Assembly (NCBI RefSeq): GCF_000373905.1 | Contig: NZ_KB892705.1 | Span: forward strand, 1,364,001 to 1,428,000 | From: Mycobacterium sp. 155 | Lineage (GTDB): Bacteria; Actinomycetota; Actinomycetes; Mycobacteriales; Mycobacteriaceae | Length of the DNA: 64,000 bases | Direction: 5' to 3' | Part shown: in pieces, positions 56,401 to 64,000 of the stretch | Layout: each line of letters opens with the position of its first letter | Position numbering within the stretch: the stretch's first letter is position 1 | Notes under the pieces: model-generated | Databases searched by the model: none | What the model was told of the DNA's origin: nothing | The model's input: only the letters and a program-made list of their open reading frames with translations | Program-made: the position numbers and the translations under genes

Positions 56401-59400
56401 AACCGTCAGCGTGATCGGATCGGCGGACTTCGGCACCGCCAGGGACCAACCATCGGCAGTGACCGACAACCGAGCCCGCAGCATGGCGTGCGCATCGACG
56501 ACGCTGCGCACGACGGTCTCGATAGACTCTGCGGTGGCCGCGGCCGGGGTGGCCAGCACCATGGCCTGGTAGAAGTTGGCCAGCGGGGTGTCGGCCTGCT
56601 CGGTTTCGGCCAGCATCGGAGTGGCGGTGATCGCTCCAATTCCGCTGTCGGGCGCTGATTCCGATGTCGGAAACGTGGTTTCAGCGGCCGAAGCCAGGGC
56701 TGCGACGGTGCGGCGCCGGAACATGTCGCGTGGAGTGATGGCCAACCCGGCCTTGCGGGCGCGCCCACATACCGCGATCGATGAAATGCTGTCGCCTCCG
56801 AGCGCGAAGAAGTCGTCGTCCACGCCGACGCTGTCGAGCCCGAGCACCGCGGCGACGATGCCCAGCAGCGTGGCCTCCCGAGCGGTGCGCGGCGCCCGGC
56901 GTTCGCCACGGTGAGCGGCTACGGGTTCCGGCAGGGCGGCGACATCGAGCTTGCCGTTGATGGTCAGGGGCAGCGCGTCGACCACGCCATAGCGGGTTGG
57001 CACCATGTAGCCGGGCAGCAAGGCGGCCAGGTGATCGCGCAGGTCTGCGACAAAGCCTGCCTCATCTGCGGGAACTTCTTGCGGGATTACATAGGCGACA
57101 AGGGTTTTCACTGGCGGCGAAGCTCCGTCTGAGCGTGCCACTACGGCACAACGAGCCACGCCGGGCGCCTCGGCGAGCACCGACTCGACCTCGCCGAGTT
57201 CGACCCGGTATCCACGGATCTTCACCTGGTCGTCGGCGCGGCCGAGGTAGTCCAGGATTCCGGGCTCGACACTTCCGGTTCTGAGGCGAACCAGGTCTCC
57301 GGTGCGGTACATCCGGCCGCCGGGCACATAGGGGTCGGCGACCATCGCGGTGGCGGTCAGGCCGGCCCTGTTGTGATACCCGCGGGCCAGGCCGGTACCA
57401 GCGATATAGAGCTCGCCGGTGCCACCGTCGGGTACCGGCCGCAACGCGGAGTCCAGCACGTAGCCCCGCGTGTTCCAGATCGGCCGTCCCACGGTCGGGG
57501 TGGCACTGTCGTCGGTGCCGCCGCCGAGTGTATTGATGGTGTATTCCGTTGGGCCGTAGAGGTTGTAACCGGCCGAGCCGGGGTGGTCGCGCAGCGTCGC
57601 CCAGACGTTGTCGCTGACCGCCTCGCCGCCCAGCAGCACGAGTGGTGGAGTGTGAGCACCGTCGAGCAGTCCGGCATCGATCAAGTGATGGGCGTACGTC
57701 GGGGTGACATTGATGACGTCGATCCGGTGCCGGTGGCAGTAGGCGACCAGGGCCGGCGCGTCGCGGCGCAGTTCCTCGTCGCAGACATGCACTTGGTGCC
57801 CTTCGACGAGCCAGAACAGCTCTTCCCAAGACATGTCGAAGGAGAACGACACGGTATGGGCGATACGGAGTGGCTCAACCGATGCGGCCCGTCGCACCGT
57901 CGGGCCGAAGATGGCCTCGCGGTGGTTGAAGTACATGTTGGTCAGGCCGGCATACCCGGTGAGGACGCCCTTGGGACGCCCGGTCGATCCTGAGGTGTAG
58001 ATCAGGTACGCCGGGTGCTGCAGCCGCAGCTCACCGGTCGCGAAATCGCCGAGTTCAGCAGCGGTCAGCGGTGTTGAGGCCGTAGCAGCCAGAACGGCAA
58101 GGCTTTCCGGATCGTCGAGCGCGATGATCGCGGTGCCCTGGTCGCGGGCGAAGTCGCTCAGCTCGGAACGTTCCGTGGTGGTCACCAGCAGCACCGGACC
58201 GGCGTCTTCGACAATGGTGCGCAGCCGTTCGATCGGCAGGTCGAGCTCCAGCGGCAAATAGGCCGCGCCGACCCGCAGCACCGCGAACAGTGCCACCACC
58301 ATGTCGATCGAACGCGGAAGTGCCAGTGCCACGAAGGTTTCCGGGCGCGCACCACGGGCCCGCAGGTACCGGGCGAGCTGCGATACCCGATCGTCGAAGT
58401 CGCGGTAGGTCAACGACTGTGCGCCGAAGACCAATGCCACCTCATCGGGGATCTCGGCCGCACGGCGGGTCAGCAGTTCCGCGATGGTGACCGGCTCGAC
58501 CGGCCGAGCCGTCGCCGACCAGCGGTGTTCCAGCTCGCCGCGGCGCCGCGCGCCCATCAACGCAATGCTGCCGATCAACGCGTCGGGGTGTTCGGCGACG
58601 GCGGACAGTACGCGCAGTAGCTGCTCGACCATCTCGGCCGCCGTGGCGTCGTCGACCACCCGGTACTCCAGTTTGACGGTCAGTTCACGGCCCGGGGTCA
58701 GCACCCAGGTCAGTGGGAAATGAGTGGTGTCGTGATAGCTGACCCCGACGATGCCGTTCCGTTCCTCTAGATCGGTGAACGTGTCGTCATCGAGGAAGTT
58801 CTGCAGTACCAGCAGCGAATCGAACAGCGGCCTGCCGGAATCACCTGCCGCACGCTGGATCTGGCCCAGTCCGAGGTGATCGTGGCGCATCATCGACACC
58901 CGTTGCTCGCCGATGGCGGCCATCGCCGCCGATATCGGGCGGCTCGGGGCCATGTCGACGCGGACCGGGACGGTGTTCAGGAACAGCCCGATGGTGTCAT
59001 CGATGCCGACCAGTTCGCCCGGGCGTCCGGCGACGGTGGTGCCGATGACCACATCGTTGCTGCCGGCGTGGTAACCGGTCACCAGGGATACCGCGGCGGT
59101 GACCACTGCGTTGAGGGTGACGCCTTGTGCGGTGGCGCAACTCAGCAACCGCTCGGTGGTGTGCTCGGGCAGTGCCACCACGATGCGGCCCGGCTCGGCG
59201 GCGGGGGAGGCGTCGGGATGACCGGGCTCCACACCGCTGGCCAGCGTCGGCCCGCTCAGCCCGCCCAGCAGCTCCCGCCAGGCCTGGGCAGAGTCGGCCT
59301 CGCTCTTGGCGGCCACCCACTGTAGGTGACGTGCCACCATGTCGCCGTGCAGTTGGATCGCACCGCGTTGTCCGTCGGAGTCGTACAGCTCGAACAGCTC

Positions 59401-62400
59401 CCGCAGCACCAGTTCCCGCGACCAGCCGTCGAACAACAGGAAGTGGTAGGTGAGCAGCATCCGGTCACGGCCTTCGGGCAGCCGGATGACCGTCAACCTG
59501 AGCAGCGGCGGAGTCGTCACGTCGAACGGTATGGTGCGGTCGGTGTCGGCAATCCGTCGTGCCGCCGTGGCCAGGGCTGGGTCGGTCGGCGCATGGCCGG
59601 ATAGGTCGACGACGGCGATGTCGGCGGGTGGATCGGTGATCACCACCTGAATCAGCGCGGTCGCGTCGGGGGCCGGTTCGTCCTCGACGTGCTCGACGGT
59701 GTGGAACCCGACCCGCAACTGCGGATGGCGGTGCAGCAGCGCCGTGAAAGCTCGTCCCATCGCATCCAGGTCGATACGCCGGTCGAATGCGAACGTGTTC
59801 TGCGCGATGTACGTGGGCCCGGCGTCGGCCAGCGTGCTCTGGTAGTAGACGCCCTGCTGCAGTGGGGACATCGCCCAGATGTCCTCGACCGCATCGCCTT
59901 CGGAGATCCGGTCGATGGTTTCCCGGGACAGCCGCACGGTACAGAACCGATCGATCGGCTCGCTGTTCTCCGGCTCGGTTTCCTCGGACAGCAGTGCCGC
60001 GAGTCCGATGGCTGTGCGGCCTCGGAACACGTCCTCGGTGGTGGCGCGGTAGCCGCCACGGGCGAGTCGACTGGTTACCCGGATCGCCGTGATGCTGTCA
60101 CCGCCCATGGCGAAGAAATCGGCGTCGGCGCTGACGGTGTCGCGACCGAGCACCACCGACATGACGTCGACGATGGCGCGTTGCACGTCGTCTGCCGGCG
60201 CCAGCATCACGTCGTTGTCTTGGCCTTCGGCGCCTATCAGTGCCCGAAGTGCCGCGGTGTCGCGTTTGCCGTTGGGCAGCAGTGGCATCGACTCGAGAGA
60301 CTGGATCGAGGTCGGAACCAGGTGGCGGGGGAGTTCGGCGGCGACGGCGCTCAGCAGGTGATCAGGTTCTCGATTGTCCGGCCCGAGTACCACGAATGCG
60401 GCCAGGCTCGAACCGGATCCGACCACCGCAACCTCACGCACGCCGGCTTGTCGGGCCAGTGTGGCCTCCACCTCGCCGGGTTCGACGCGATACCCGTTGA
60501 CCTTGAGTTGGTCGTCGGCGCGTCCCGCGAATGTCACCCGGCCGTCGGGCAGCAGGGCGCCCAGGTCACCGGTGCGGTACAGCCGCAGGCCGTCCGCAGC
60601 GGCCACGAACCGCGTCGCGGTCTGCCCGGCGCGATGCAGATAGCCTCTGGCGGATTGCACACCGGTGACGTAGATTTCGCCGATCACCCCGGCCGGCAGA
60701 TCTCGCAGCTGGTGGTCGAGTATCCGGATCCCGGTGCCGGGGACGGAACTGCCGAGCGTGATGGCTCCGACGCCCTGAACCCCGGCGAGCACATCACCGG
60801 TGACCTCGGAGGACCCGTAGGAGTTGACCACCTCAGCGGTCGGGGTGGCCTTCCGCAACGCTGCGAGGTGTTGCGCCTCGAGTGCTTCGCCGCTGACGAT
60901 CCACCGACGCAATGCACCGACCTGGTCGGGGTGCTCGTCGGCCAATGCGGCGGCCAGCGACGGTACCGCAACCAACTGGGTGACGCCGTGGGCGGCGATC
61001 AGCTCGGCTAACCGGCCACCGTCGCGGGCGATCACGTCGTCGGCCAGCACGGTGCAGGCACCGGCGGCCAGACCGGCCAGCAGCTCGGTGGTGCCGTCGA
61101 TGAACGACAGCGAGCTCTTGGCCACCCGCACGTCGGCTGGCCAGGCGGTGACGGCCCAGGCCAGTCGATTGGCCAGGGCCGCATGGGTTCCCAGCACAGC
61201 CTTCGGTTCTCCGGTGGAACCCGAGGTGTACAGCAGCGACACCGCGTCGGCGGGGCTCACCGGCACCGGGGTGAACGGTGCGCTGGCACCGTCGATCTCG
61301 GCAATCGGAACCACCACGGTGCCCTCCGGCACCGAATCGCGGAGAACATCGTGTCCGTCGACGTCGACGAGCACCGCCGCGGGACGGGCATGGTCGAGCA
61401 TGAACGCGATGCGGGGGCGCGGATAGGACAGATCCACCGGCAGATAGGCCGCACCGGTGGCGATGATCGCCCACATCGCGGCGACCAGGTCGGCTGACCG
61501 GCGCGCACCCAGAGCCACCACGTCTCCGCGCCCGACCCCGGCAGCGGTCAGGCGGTGCGCCAATGCGGCTGCCCGGTCGTCGAGTTCGCCGAACGTCCAG
61601 GTCGTGTCATCACAGATCAGGGCCGTGGCGCCGCGGTGCTCCGCGATGGCGGCAGCGAGCAGGTCGGTGACGGTGCCTACCGTCGCGGCGGGGAGTTCTG
61701 GCGGCGGGGCAGTGAGGGTGATGCGATCTGCCGCAACCGTCGGATCGGCCGCGAGTGCGCGCAGCACCTCGGCGAAGGCCGAGACGGCGGTGTCGGCGAA
61801 CACGTCCGAGACGTGTTCGCGGTCGTTGGTGACTGTCACCGTGATGGTGTCGCGCACGGTGATCATCAATGTCAGGGGATAGTGCGGAGCCTCGACGACC
61901 GCGATATCGCCGAGCGTGAGCGCTCCGCGGGAATGAGTTGTGGCACCGATGTTCTCGATCACCACCAGCGAGTCGAACAGTTCACCGATGCCGGACAGGC
62001 GATGCGCCTCGGTCAACGGCAAATGATGATGCTCAAGCAACTCGGACTCGATCTGGCCGAGCCGGGAAGCGACCTCGGCGACAGTGTCTCCCGCGGACCA
62101 GCGCACCCGCACCGGCACGGTGTTGACCAGCAGCCCGACCATGGTGTCGATACCTCGGACGGCGCCGCCGCGCCCGGAGACCACAGTGCCGAATACCACG
62201 TCTTCACGCCCGGTGAGCCGGCCCACGGTGACTCCCCACGCGGTGTGCAGGAGGCTACCCAGGGTCACCGACGCGGCATCGGCGGCAGCCGCCAGGTCGG
62301 TCCGCTGCGCCACGGTGACGGTGCGCGAGCCGAAACCGGCTGCCGATTCGGGGGCCCCGTCGGCGGCCGCAACCCGGGTGGGCTCATCGATGCCCTCGAG

Positions 62401-64000
62401 CACGACGGACCAGGCGGCCGCGTCAGCGTTCGAGTCGCGGGTGGCCAGCCAGTCGATGAAACGGGTGAATTGCGGTGCCGGACAGTCGAAGTCATCGCCA
62501 GCGTAGGCCGTCAGGAGATCATCGAGCACGAGCGGCACCGACCATCCGTCGGCGACGATGTGATGCACGGTCTGGATCATCGTGTGCACATCATCGGAGC
62601 GCCGGACCAGTGTGTAACGGGTCAGCGGGGCGGCGGCCAGGTTGAACCGCCGGTTGCGTTCCCACTCAGCCCGCTGCTCAATGACGGCCGCCGGGTCTGT
62701 GGTGTACCGGGCGTCGACCACGTCGAAGTCCGGTGGCACCACGTCGGCATGTACCGCAACCGGGGTGCCGTCCGACAGCGTGGTGAAAGCGGCCGAGAGC
62801 GCGCGATGGCGGGTCGCGACGGTTTCGGTGGCCCGTTGGAATCTCTCCATGTCCAGCGGGCCGGTGATGTCCACGATCTGTTGCACCACATATGGGTCGC
62901 GACTGCGGCTGAAGGTGGAGTGGAAGTAGATGCCCTCCTGCACCGGGGTGAGGGGAAGAATGTCCACCAGCCCGGGATAGCTGCGCTCGAGTTCCGCGAC
63001 ATCGGCCGCGCCGGCGCTGACCCGGCCGAAATCGGAGACGCTGTGCCCGCCGACGTAGGCGCTGGTCGCGATGGTGGTCAGTAGCTCGGTCCAGGTCCGG
63101 GCCAGGCCGTCCACCTCGGATTCGGCGACGGCGGCCGAGGGCCAGCTGAAGGTGGCGCGCAATACGGTTCCTTCAGCGGTGTTGACCGCCTCGGCGTTGA
63201 CCTCGAGCAGCCGCGGTAGTGGCATGGCCGGATCTCGGCCCTCCAGCACCGCGACCTGATCGTCGGCGAAGGCCCACGGACGATCGGCGGCGTCGAACCG
63301 GCCGAGATAGTTGAACAACACCTGCGGCGCAACCGTCAATCCGTCGGCGGCCCTTAGATAGCGCAGGGCGCCGTAGCTGAATCCGTGCGACGGCACCGCT
63401 CGCAGCTGGTCCTTGATCGATCGTACCGCTGCGCCGAGCTGATCACCGTCAGAAAGAGCTGCCTGCCAATCGAATTCGTGATCAGAGAGGGCCACGGGGT
63501 AGAGTGTGGTGAACCATCCCACGGTGCCCGACAGGTCGGTATCGCCGACCAGTTGCCCCTCGCGACCGTGGCCCTCCATCTCGACCAACACGGTGTCCTG
63601 GTGGCGGCCGCGTCCTGCGAGCCAGTTGCGCAGCGCCAGGTACAACGCCGCTACCAAGGCGTCGTTGACATGTCCGTGGATACGGTCGGGTATCGCGGTG
63701 AGAATCGCCTCGGTGATGGCGACCGGCAGCTGGACGGTGAGCCGCGACTCGGAGGCCACAGTGTCGCGGACCGGGTCGAGTGTCCTTCTACCCCAAGGGG
63801 TTTCGGTATTGGCGCAGACCTGTCGCCAGTACGGGAGATCGTGGTCGAAAGTGCCGGCCTGCGCGGCGTCGGTGAGGCGTTGCGCCCAATCCCGCCACGA
63901 GACGTCACCAGCCGCAAGCTCGATGGGCCGACCCTCGGTGAGGTGCTGGTAGGCCGTGGCCAGATCCTCGGCAAGGATACGCAGCGAAACCCCGTCGATC
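43624..64000 (-). CDS. Giant nonribosomal peptide synthetase, exochelin-type (5' end outside window)
   Basis: The visible part is about 6,790 residues: E - C-A-T - C-A-T-E - C-A-T-E - C-A-T - C-A-T-TE. The frame stays open to base 64000, reading [20 protein letters not shown] and on through the middle of an epimerase, so the Met at 63759 is internal. Adenylation codes taken by eye against GrsA: IDTVISSGDK, DMENLGLINK, DFWNIGMVHK, DMENLGLINK, DTWDTGLVDK. Together with the E domains and the adjacent hydroxylase and panD-like genes this predicts a hydroxamate peptide of exochelin MS order with one additional residue. If one module lies beyond the edge, it equals FxbB plus FxbC fused into one chain. 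Iron control of this gene must lie outside the window. Confidence 0.95.
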   Translation of the reverse strand, partial: IDGVSLRILAEDLATAYQHLTEGRPIELAAGDVSWRDWAQRLTDAAQAGTFDHDLPYWRQVCANTETPWGRRTLDPVRDTVASESRLTVQLPVAITEAILTAIPDRIHGHVNDALVAALYLALRNWLAGRGRHQDTVLVEMEGHGREGQLVGDTDLSGTVGWFTTLYPVALSDHEFDWQAALSDGDQLGAAVRSIKDQLRAVPSHGFSYGALRYLRAADGLTVAPQVLFNYLGRFDAADRPWAFADDQVAVLEGRDPAMPLPRLLEVNAEAVNTAEGTVLRATFSWPSAAVAESEVDGLARTWTELLTTIATSAYVGGHSVSDFGRVSAGAADVAELERSYPGLVDILPLTPVQEGIYFHSTFSRSRDPYVVQQIVDITGPLDMERFQRATETVATRHRALSAAFTTLSDGTPVAVHADVVPPDFDVVDARYTTDPAAVIEQRAEWERNRRFNLAAAPLTRYTLVRRSDDVHTMIQTVHHIVADGWSVPLVLDDLLTAYAGDDFDCPAPQFTRFIDWLATRDSNADAAAWSVVLEGIDEPTRVAAADGAPESAAGFGSRTVTVAQRTDLAAAADAASVTLGSLLHTAWGVTVGRLTGREDVVFGTVVSGRGGAVRGIDTMVGLLVNTVPVRVRWSAGDTVAEVASRLGQIESELLEHHHLPLTEAHRLSGIGELFDSLVVIENIGATTHSRGALTLGDIAVVEAPHYPLTLMITVRDTITVTVTNDREHVSDVFADTAVSAFAEVLRALAADPTVAADRITLTAPPPELPAATVGTVTDLLAAAIAEHRGATALICDDTTWTFGELDDRAAALAHRLTAAGVGRGDVVALGARRSADLVAAMWAIIATGAAYLPVDLSYPRPRIAFMLDHARPAAVLVDVDGHDVLRDSVPEGTVVVPIAEIDGASAPFTPVPVSPADAVSLLYTSGSTGEPKAVLGTHAALANRLAWAVTAWPADVRVAKSSLSFIDGTTELLAGLAAGACTVLADDVIARDGGRLAELIAAHGVTQLVAVPSLAAALADEHPDQVGALRRWIVSGEALEAQHLAALRKATPTAEVVNSYGSSEVTGDVLAGVQGVGAITLGSSVPGTGIRILDHQLRDLPAGVIGEIYVTGVQSARGYLHRAGQTATRFVAAADGLRLYRTGDLGALLPDGRVTFAGRADDQLKVNGYRVEPGEVEATLARQAGVREVAVVGSGSSLAAFVVLGPDNREPDHLLSAVAAELPRHLVPTSIQSLESMPLLPNGKRDTAALRALIGAEGQDNDVMLAPADDVQRAIVDVMSVVLGRDTVSADADFFAMGGDSITAIRVTSRLARGGYRATTEDVFRGRTAIGLAALLSEETEPENSEPIDRFCTVRLSRETIDRISEGDAVEDIWAMSPLQQGVYYQSTLADAGPTYIAQNTFAFDRRIDLDAMGRAFTALLHRHPQLRVGFHTVEHVEDEPAPDATALIQVVITDPPADIAVVDLSGHAPTDPALATAARRIADTDRTIPFDVTTPPLLRLTVIRLPEGRDRMLLTYHFLLFDGWSRELVLRELFELYDSDGQRGAIQLHGDMVARHLQWVAAKSEADSAQAWRELLGGLSGPTLASGVEPGHPDASPAAEPGRIVVALPEHTTERLLSCATAQGVTLNAVVTAAVSLVTGYHAGSNDVVIGTTVAGRPGELVGIDDTIGLFLNTVPVRVDMAPSRPISAAMAAIGEQRVSMMRHDHLGLGQIQRAAGDSGRPLFDSLLVLQNFLDDDTFTDLEERNGIVGVSYHDTTHFPLTWVLTPGRELTVKLEYRVVDDATAAEMVEQLLRVLSAVAEHPDALIGSIALMGARRRGELEHRWSATARPVEPVTIAELLTRRAAEIPDEVALVFGAQSLTYRDFDDRVSQLARYLRARGARPETFVALALPRSIDMVVALFAVLRVGAAYLPLELDLPIERLRTIVEDAGPVLLVTTTERSELSDFARDQGTAIIALDDPESLAVLAATASTPLTAAELGDFATGELRLQHPAYLIYTSGSTGRPKGVLTGYAGLTNMYFNHREAIFGPTVRRAASVEPLRIAHTVSFSFDMSWEELFWLVEGHQVHVCDEELRRDAPALVAYCHRHRIDVINVTPTYAHHLIDAGLLDGAHTPPLVLLGGEAVSDNVWATLRDHPGSAGYNLYGPTEYTINTLGGGTDDSATPTVGRPIWNTRGYVLDSALRPVPDGGTGELYIAGTGLARGYHNRAGLTATAMVADPYVPGGRMYRTGDLVRLRTGSVEPGILDYLGRADDQVKIRGYRVELGEVESVLAEAPGVARCAVVARSDGASPPVKTLVAYVIPQEVPADEAGFVADLRDHLAALLPGYMVPTRYGVVDALPLTINGKLDVAALPEPVAAHRGERRAPRTAREATLLGIVAAVLGLDSVGVDDDFFALGGDSISSIAVCGRARKAGLAITPRDMFRRRTVAALASAAETTFPTSESAPDSGIGAITATPMLAETEQADTPLANFYQAMVLATPAAATAESIETVVRSVVDAHAMLRARLSVTADGWSLAVPKSADPITLTVRAGVLTSADVEQAKTAAARELAPENGVMVRAVWYENPGATGQLLLVIHHLVIDGVSWRIITDDLTRAWTELSAGKPVAVDPVSTSFQTWSQAITQTDFDEADYWKDVLATPDPDMGTRPLDPARDIAATVRSHQISLTPQVSSTLLSSVPAAMYGSVNDVLLTALAVALGQWRRDRGRAQGSAALLNLEGHGRESELMAGDLDLSRTVGWFTAIYPVRVDPGALAWDEVLAAGPALATAAKAVKEQLRTVPSRGLGYGVLRHLDEARPLTGQAPQILFNYLGRFSAGNGNDWQPVAEIGALSEGVDPSNPAVALEINALAEDRPDGTVLTMNLAWPSGLLDTEDIGELASLWSEALTALTRCHALTGHTPSDFGLIAVEQADIDEWEQTGPIEEVLPLLPLQEGMYFHSMFGGAEASDGTGASVDTYRVQQIAQLSGPVDPELLRTSLIGVLGRHQALRASFRELSDGRLAQVIWAEPTVDFEVLDGIPNEIAAQQLSRPFDLSRAPLVRYTLVRSGTDDHRLIQTVHHIVADGWSYPVIFGDVVEHYNAALGIGTSPQAVGVTLRDHVEAVTGGDRVAARQAWSEALSGIEPTTLVPRTEGHLVGEHRSAVRRLSPKLTAALVAAAREHGLTVSTVLHGAWGLLLGRLLDRNRVVFGSTVSGRGGELVGTESIVGLLINTIPVPMSWQPHGAIVAAMTDLQDQQAALLDAQQLGLTELARLAGVREFFDSMVVVENFPTTSSAAHGDPRAIAFQGFSGTDSPHYPVSFVAYVEDELTIEIKYDAAMITEAAAHRYAERVELVLAAFAEQPEKRVSAIDLRTAAEHNFVVVDESRPGPDRRLDQMFAAAVRRRPDTVAVRCGDDQLTYAELDVRASAVAATLIDLGVRAESRVAVALPRSTDLIVGLLAVIKAGGTYVPVDITSPAARLRHILDDSAPVCLLTDAADRFDVGDVPRVILADAAGHAATTSAPTGSADGAAYIIYTSGSTGLPKGVAVSHRNVAALFAGTASRFEFGPDDVWTMFHSSAFDFSVWELWGPLLHGGTLVVVEPETARDPERMLDLLVRERVTVLNQTPSAFYPLIEADNRIRPELALRYVIFGGEALDLTRLALWYQRHEVDSPRLVNMYGITETCVHVSHRALERADTAATDSLIGGPIPGLRIHLLDNNLQPVPAGVVGEMYIAGGQVARGYIGRPGLTSTRFVANPFDAAGERLYRSGDLAMWTETGELVYLGRSDQQVKIRGYRIELGEVESALAALPGVANAAADIRHDDTGRARLIGYLVSSDNLDIAAAHGELAQRLPDYMVPSALITLDTLPLTVNGKLDRKALPAPETVTAPPPATTRAAAVEAHDTAAQLAALCTEILGTAVGRDDDFFTAGGDSIVAIQLVNRARRHGIRITPQQVFVHRTPAALAETVAADAPNIAVADDAGPDLGEVMLTPIVQRLAELGGSVSRLNQTELLRTPAGVMHTQLEIALNAVIARHDALSIRLHRPSPLLWSLETTAAAPVSITRVAGENIGDEGLRELIAAESDAAVGRLDPDNGVIVVAVWIDLGSERQGRLILAVHHLAVDGVSWRIIIEDQSEACRQVLAGQRVALPPVPTSIRTYARAVNENAQQAARLAEFEHWTAVLAPGGELDPQAGPTMLTVGATRDHEVRLTAAETLPLLTTVPAAANADVTETLVAALHLAVSRWRAAHGGAAHADLVLDLERHGRDGWGEDLDLSRTVGWFTSIAPVRLPAPAADLLGVLKEVKERLRSAPDGGLGFGQLRYCNPRTAGVLGRLPGPQLLFNYLGRWPADAADDWASAPEVDALRTRPDADLGTPYLLEINAICDDTDDGPRLRATLTYAEGELTADTVAELGEYWTAAMRELGGVAVAHAGTAALTPSDLPLVTLTQGEIDRVTAAMPQPVETIWPLSPLQEGVYFQSRYATEAVYIVQNIFDFADPVDLDALRAAYTAVMARNPVLKSGFWADDLAQPVAAIAVDAVCEPRLVDLSGLTPDQAAERMAELTAADRLQTFDLATAPLARMTVIRTRAGDRLIFSYHFLLLDGWSREQLLRELFAAYSARRRGESIEFPAPTADFTDYLRWLSDQDRAESAGRWATALAGLTAPTLLIPAAAGVEATLALRLEFMLTEEQSAALSGTARSAGVTLNALISTALAMVLAYETGSDDVVFGSTVAGRPTDLDGIDSVIGLFLNTVPTRVRLAPARSIGDTMRAVQSDRLALMDHEYLGLGDIQRALVAAGHDGLTGAGALFDSLYVLQNFLDDDTFTDMESEHGIVGHDSVDASHYPLTWVASPGRKLWMKLEYRPDVVERGYAQTLLDRLQHVLVQLGDGGPNAAALASVRLQLPFEREAMDARDAETDHGLPDATVIDLLAERAGASGQLTALVCGDRSIDYDELAAAVNRLAWVLRDRGIGPETTVALAIPRSIDAVVALFAVLRAGGAYLPLELDYPDDRLAVMLDDAGPVCVLATQGTAERIGRLAPEHCPVAVLDDPETIAMVAAARSDWDGYTPGPDEPAYVIYTSGSTGKPKGVVTPQRGLTNMHLNHREAIFAPAIAKAGGRRLKIAHTVSFSFDMSWEELLWLIEGHEVHICDEVLRRDATALVSYCHAHEIDVINVTPTYAALLFEEGLLDHTGHPPVLVLLGGEAVSSAVWNRLRDSDSWYGYNLYGPTEYTINTLGGGTDDSTTPTVGKPIWNTHAHILDSWLRPVPDGVPGELYVSGAGLARGYLRQPALSSGRFVANPFGSGRMYRTGDLVVRRPDGNLDFLGRTDDQVKIRGYRVELGDIETALAAHPKVAQAAVIARADPTTAGAQRLVGYVVPNDQTADDDLIGELRAHLSGVLPSYMVPTAMTTLAALPLTDNGKLNIRALPEVAPQTRRVGGRPPQTPLEETLCAVFGEILGVQDISVDDDFFDLGGHSLLTIRLISRLRAELGAELSLADVFNARTVVALAPILTDAAATRQRPELVAAQRPDRIPASPAQERLLVIDRLGETGAAYNYPLVFRIDGALDLDALGNALTDVVDRHESLRTVFDEHDGVYHQRILPRGTRPHLTVTGCAEADIEAEVQVAAGYRFDLSTEIPLRAYVFTSDPEHHTVALLLHHIATDEWSDAPFLADLDTAYRARRDGFGAVLPELAVQYADFTLWQRDLLAGVGEQQRQFWRSTLAGAPDEMELPADRPRPPRPSGAGSTLQLSLRAETVAALRTLATEHQVSMLMVLHAAAAALVHRLGAGDDIVVGTPVAGRDDAALNEVIGFFVNTVVLRTDLAGNPSLAELLKRVRTTDLAAFAHQDLPFDRLVEELNPPRVPGRNPLFNLFIGYHLRDGSDTDMFGMPTLWREPAVTAAMFDLGFTLIDQRADGTAAVMAEYAADLFDESTVHSLTQRLIRIFECAATDPGMRIGAIDLLESGEAAALLEGCNRTDREVEPISLGALVSRQAQRTPDAVAVVFEGHRLSYGELDDWSARLAAQLLESGTHPGGIVGVSLPRSVELIVALLAVTKTGAAYLPLDPEYPSDRLSYMIADAKPVTVLDDPAVVRMARDRPSPARQPVVDARASAYVLYTSGSTGRPKGVTVPHAGIVNRIGWLQHSYPLDTDDRMLVKTPISFDTSVWEVFWPLSVGATLVVARPGGHREPGYLAETIVAENITAIDFVPSMLEVFLDEPRSAQCTSLTRVTVGGEALPNELAARFTERFVGVPLHNLYGPTEAAVDVLGWTADGGPVALGVPGWNVRVYVLDQYLNPVPAGSPGELYLAGVQLADGYLHRTALTAERFVACPHSPGQRMYRTGDVVRWRADRQLEYLGRSDDQIKLRGVRIEPGEIEAVLVGHPLVSSARVVVREDRLVAYYLPARAVEIDAAELREHVAAVLPGHMVPSAFVALEAFPLTPSGKLDRRALPQPELGANSVGGRPPETARQRQLCVLFSTVLGVEVTGIDDDFFVMGGHSLLLVRLAAALRREFDVDVPVADLMAAPTVAEIDQRISTGGGSSDSLAPVLALRASGTAAPLFCLHPASGLSWQFAGLKRYLPQDIPIYGLQSPLFSGTPLPDTIAELAVSYADSIVAVAPYGPIRLLGWSFGGSIALLMAQELTRRGREVSFVGMLDARTDAAEGDAQFDGPAVLAGLLREMGFGVDPGIRMSVAEAVELVRDTDDAITVLDDEQIALVVENYVAAERFTMGANYGTYTGDVFFVDATVLEMDLTGVASQGWREHVGGELRVVELDCRHSELMDAAILERLGPLIAAELTGRKHR
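47510..50700 (-). other. NRPS module C-A(hydroxy-Orn)-T, no epimerase
   Basis: C domain about 49330-50700 (YHFLLLDG), A domain about 47740-49295 with code DMENLGLINK, T domain about 47510-47720 (GGHSL, the form usual when no E domain follows). The predicted residue is L-N5-hydroxyornithine. Confidence 0.85.
50710..55250 (-). other. NRPS module C-A(Thr)-T-E
   Basis: C domain about 53950-55250 (HHIVADG), A domain about 52400-53890 with the exact textbook threonine code DFWNIGMVHK, T domain about 52140-52350 (GGDSI), E domain about 50720-52110 ([15 protein letters not shown]). Epimerizing L-Thr at C-alpha gives D-allo-Thr, the residue found in exochelin MS. Confidence 0.9.
55260..59910 (-). other. 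NRPS module C-A(hydroxy-Orn)-T-E
   Basis: C domain about 58520-59910 (YHFLLFDG), A domain about 56920-58505 with code DMENLGLINK, which I know as the Orn code of exochelin synthetases, T domain about 56690-56900 (GGDSI), E domain about 55260-56650 ([21 protein letters not shown]). The predicted residue is D-N5-hydroxyornithine. Confidence 0.85.
60040..62990 (-). other. NRPS module C-A(beta-Ala)-T
   Basis: C domain about 61740-62990 (HHIVADG), A domain about 60250-61720, T domain about 60040-60200 (GGDSI). The A domain has Ile where the carboxylate-clamping Asp235 normally is and Asp at 236 ([10 protein letters not shown]). The code IDTVISSGDK resembles beta-alanine codes of the VDxVISxADK type. 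Confidence 0.75.
63030..64000 (-). other. NRPS partial module: epimerization domain (upstream residue is D)
   Basis: C-terminal two-thirds of an E domain: IDGVSLRIL follows the His motif, which is off the window; then [35 protein letters not shown] and LFNYLGRF. Its A and T domains lie outside. In exochelin MS this position is D-(formyl)hydroxyornithine. Confidence 0.85.

Noticed and set aside
43624..63759. Reading the Met at 63759 as the NRPS start
   Set aside because: The frame continues without a stop to base 64000 and encodes the preceding part of the same epimerization domain.

Overview
The window reads as a chromosomal segment of a fast-growing mycobacterium (Mycolicibacterium-like). 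This rests on high GC, a FadD32-like fatty acyl-AMP ligase, PapA- and MmpL-type proteins, an Rpf-type muralytic protein, a mycobacterial haemophore-family protein, a PepD-type protease, and two good matches to the mycobacterial iron (IdeR) box. No rRNA, tRNA, CRISPR or insertion sequence was recognised.

Layout. 1-7.5 kb: acyl-AMP ligase, threonine-aldolase-type enzyme, small secreted proteins, Rpf, a Gly-rich PadR-like regulator, and a haemophore-like/Pro-rich secreted pair. 7.7-15.1 kb: a long leftward, mostly overlapping catabolic operon (two DUF1185 proteins, hydrolase, aldehyde dehydrogenase, tautomerase, luciferase-like monooxygenase, NCS1 permease, alcohol dehydrogenase). 15.3-19 kb: SnoaL protein, flavin reductase and GntR regulator converge on a second, very similar GntR regulator plus a degenerate RibB-like protein; the two units are driven by matching promoter/operator sequences. 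19.7-25.4 kb: FKBP lipoprotein, PepD-like protease, methyltransferase and a CitA/CitB-like two-component system.

25.5-40.5 kb: an MFS transporter, an alpha/beta hydrolase, an MmpL transporter with a SnoaL protein, five tandem paralogous condensation-superfamily acyltransferases and one PapA-like acyltransferase. An ~85-bp promoter element occurs six times here. Five copies sit 45-70 bp before a start codon in the correct orientation; the sixth points at no gene. This looks like one regulon for making or exporting an acylated surface lipid, although no product can be named.

40.5-64 kb: an exochelin-type hydroxamate siderophore locus. It has an ornithine N5-hydroxylase, a panD-type aspartate decarboxylase (a local beta-alanine source), an iron-siderophore-binding lipoprotein with two IdeR boxes, and a giant NRPS that runs off the right edge (more than 6,790 residues visible). 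Adenylation codes read by eye give beta-Ala, Orn-type, Thr, Orn-type, and one unassigned. Epimerase placement gives D-X, beta-Ala, D-hOrn, D-allo-Thr, L-hOrn, L-X, which is the exochelin MS order and stereochemistry plus one extra C-terminal module. The formyltransferase, MbtH partner and exporter expected for such a pathway are not in the window.
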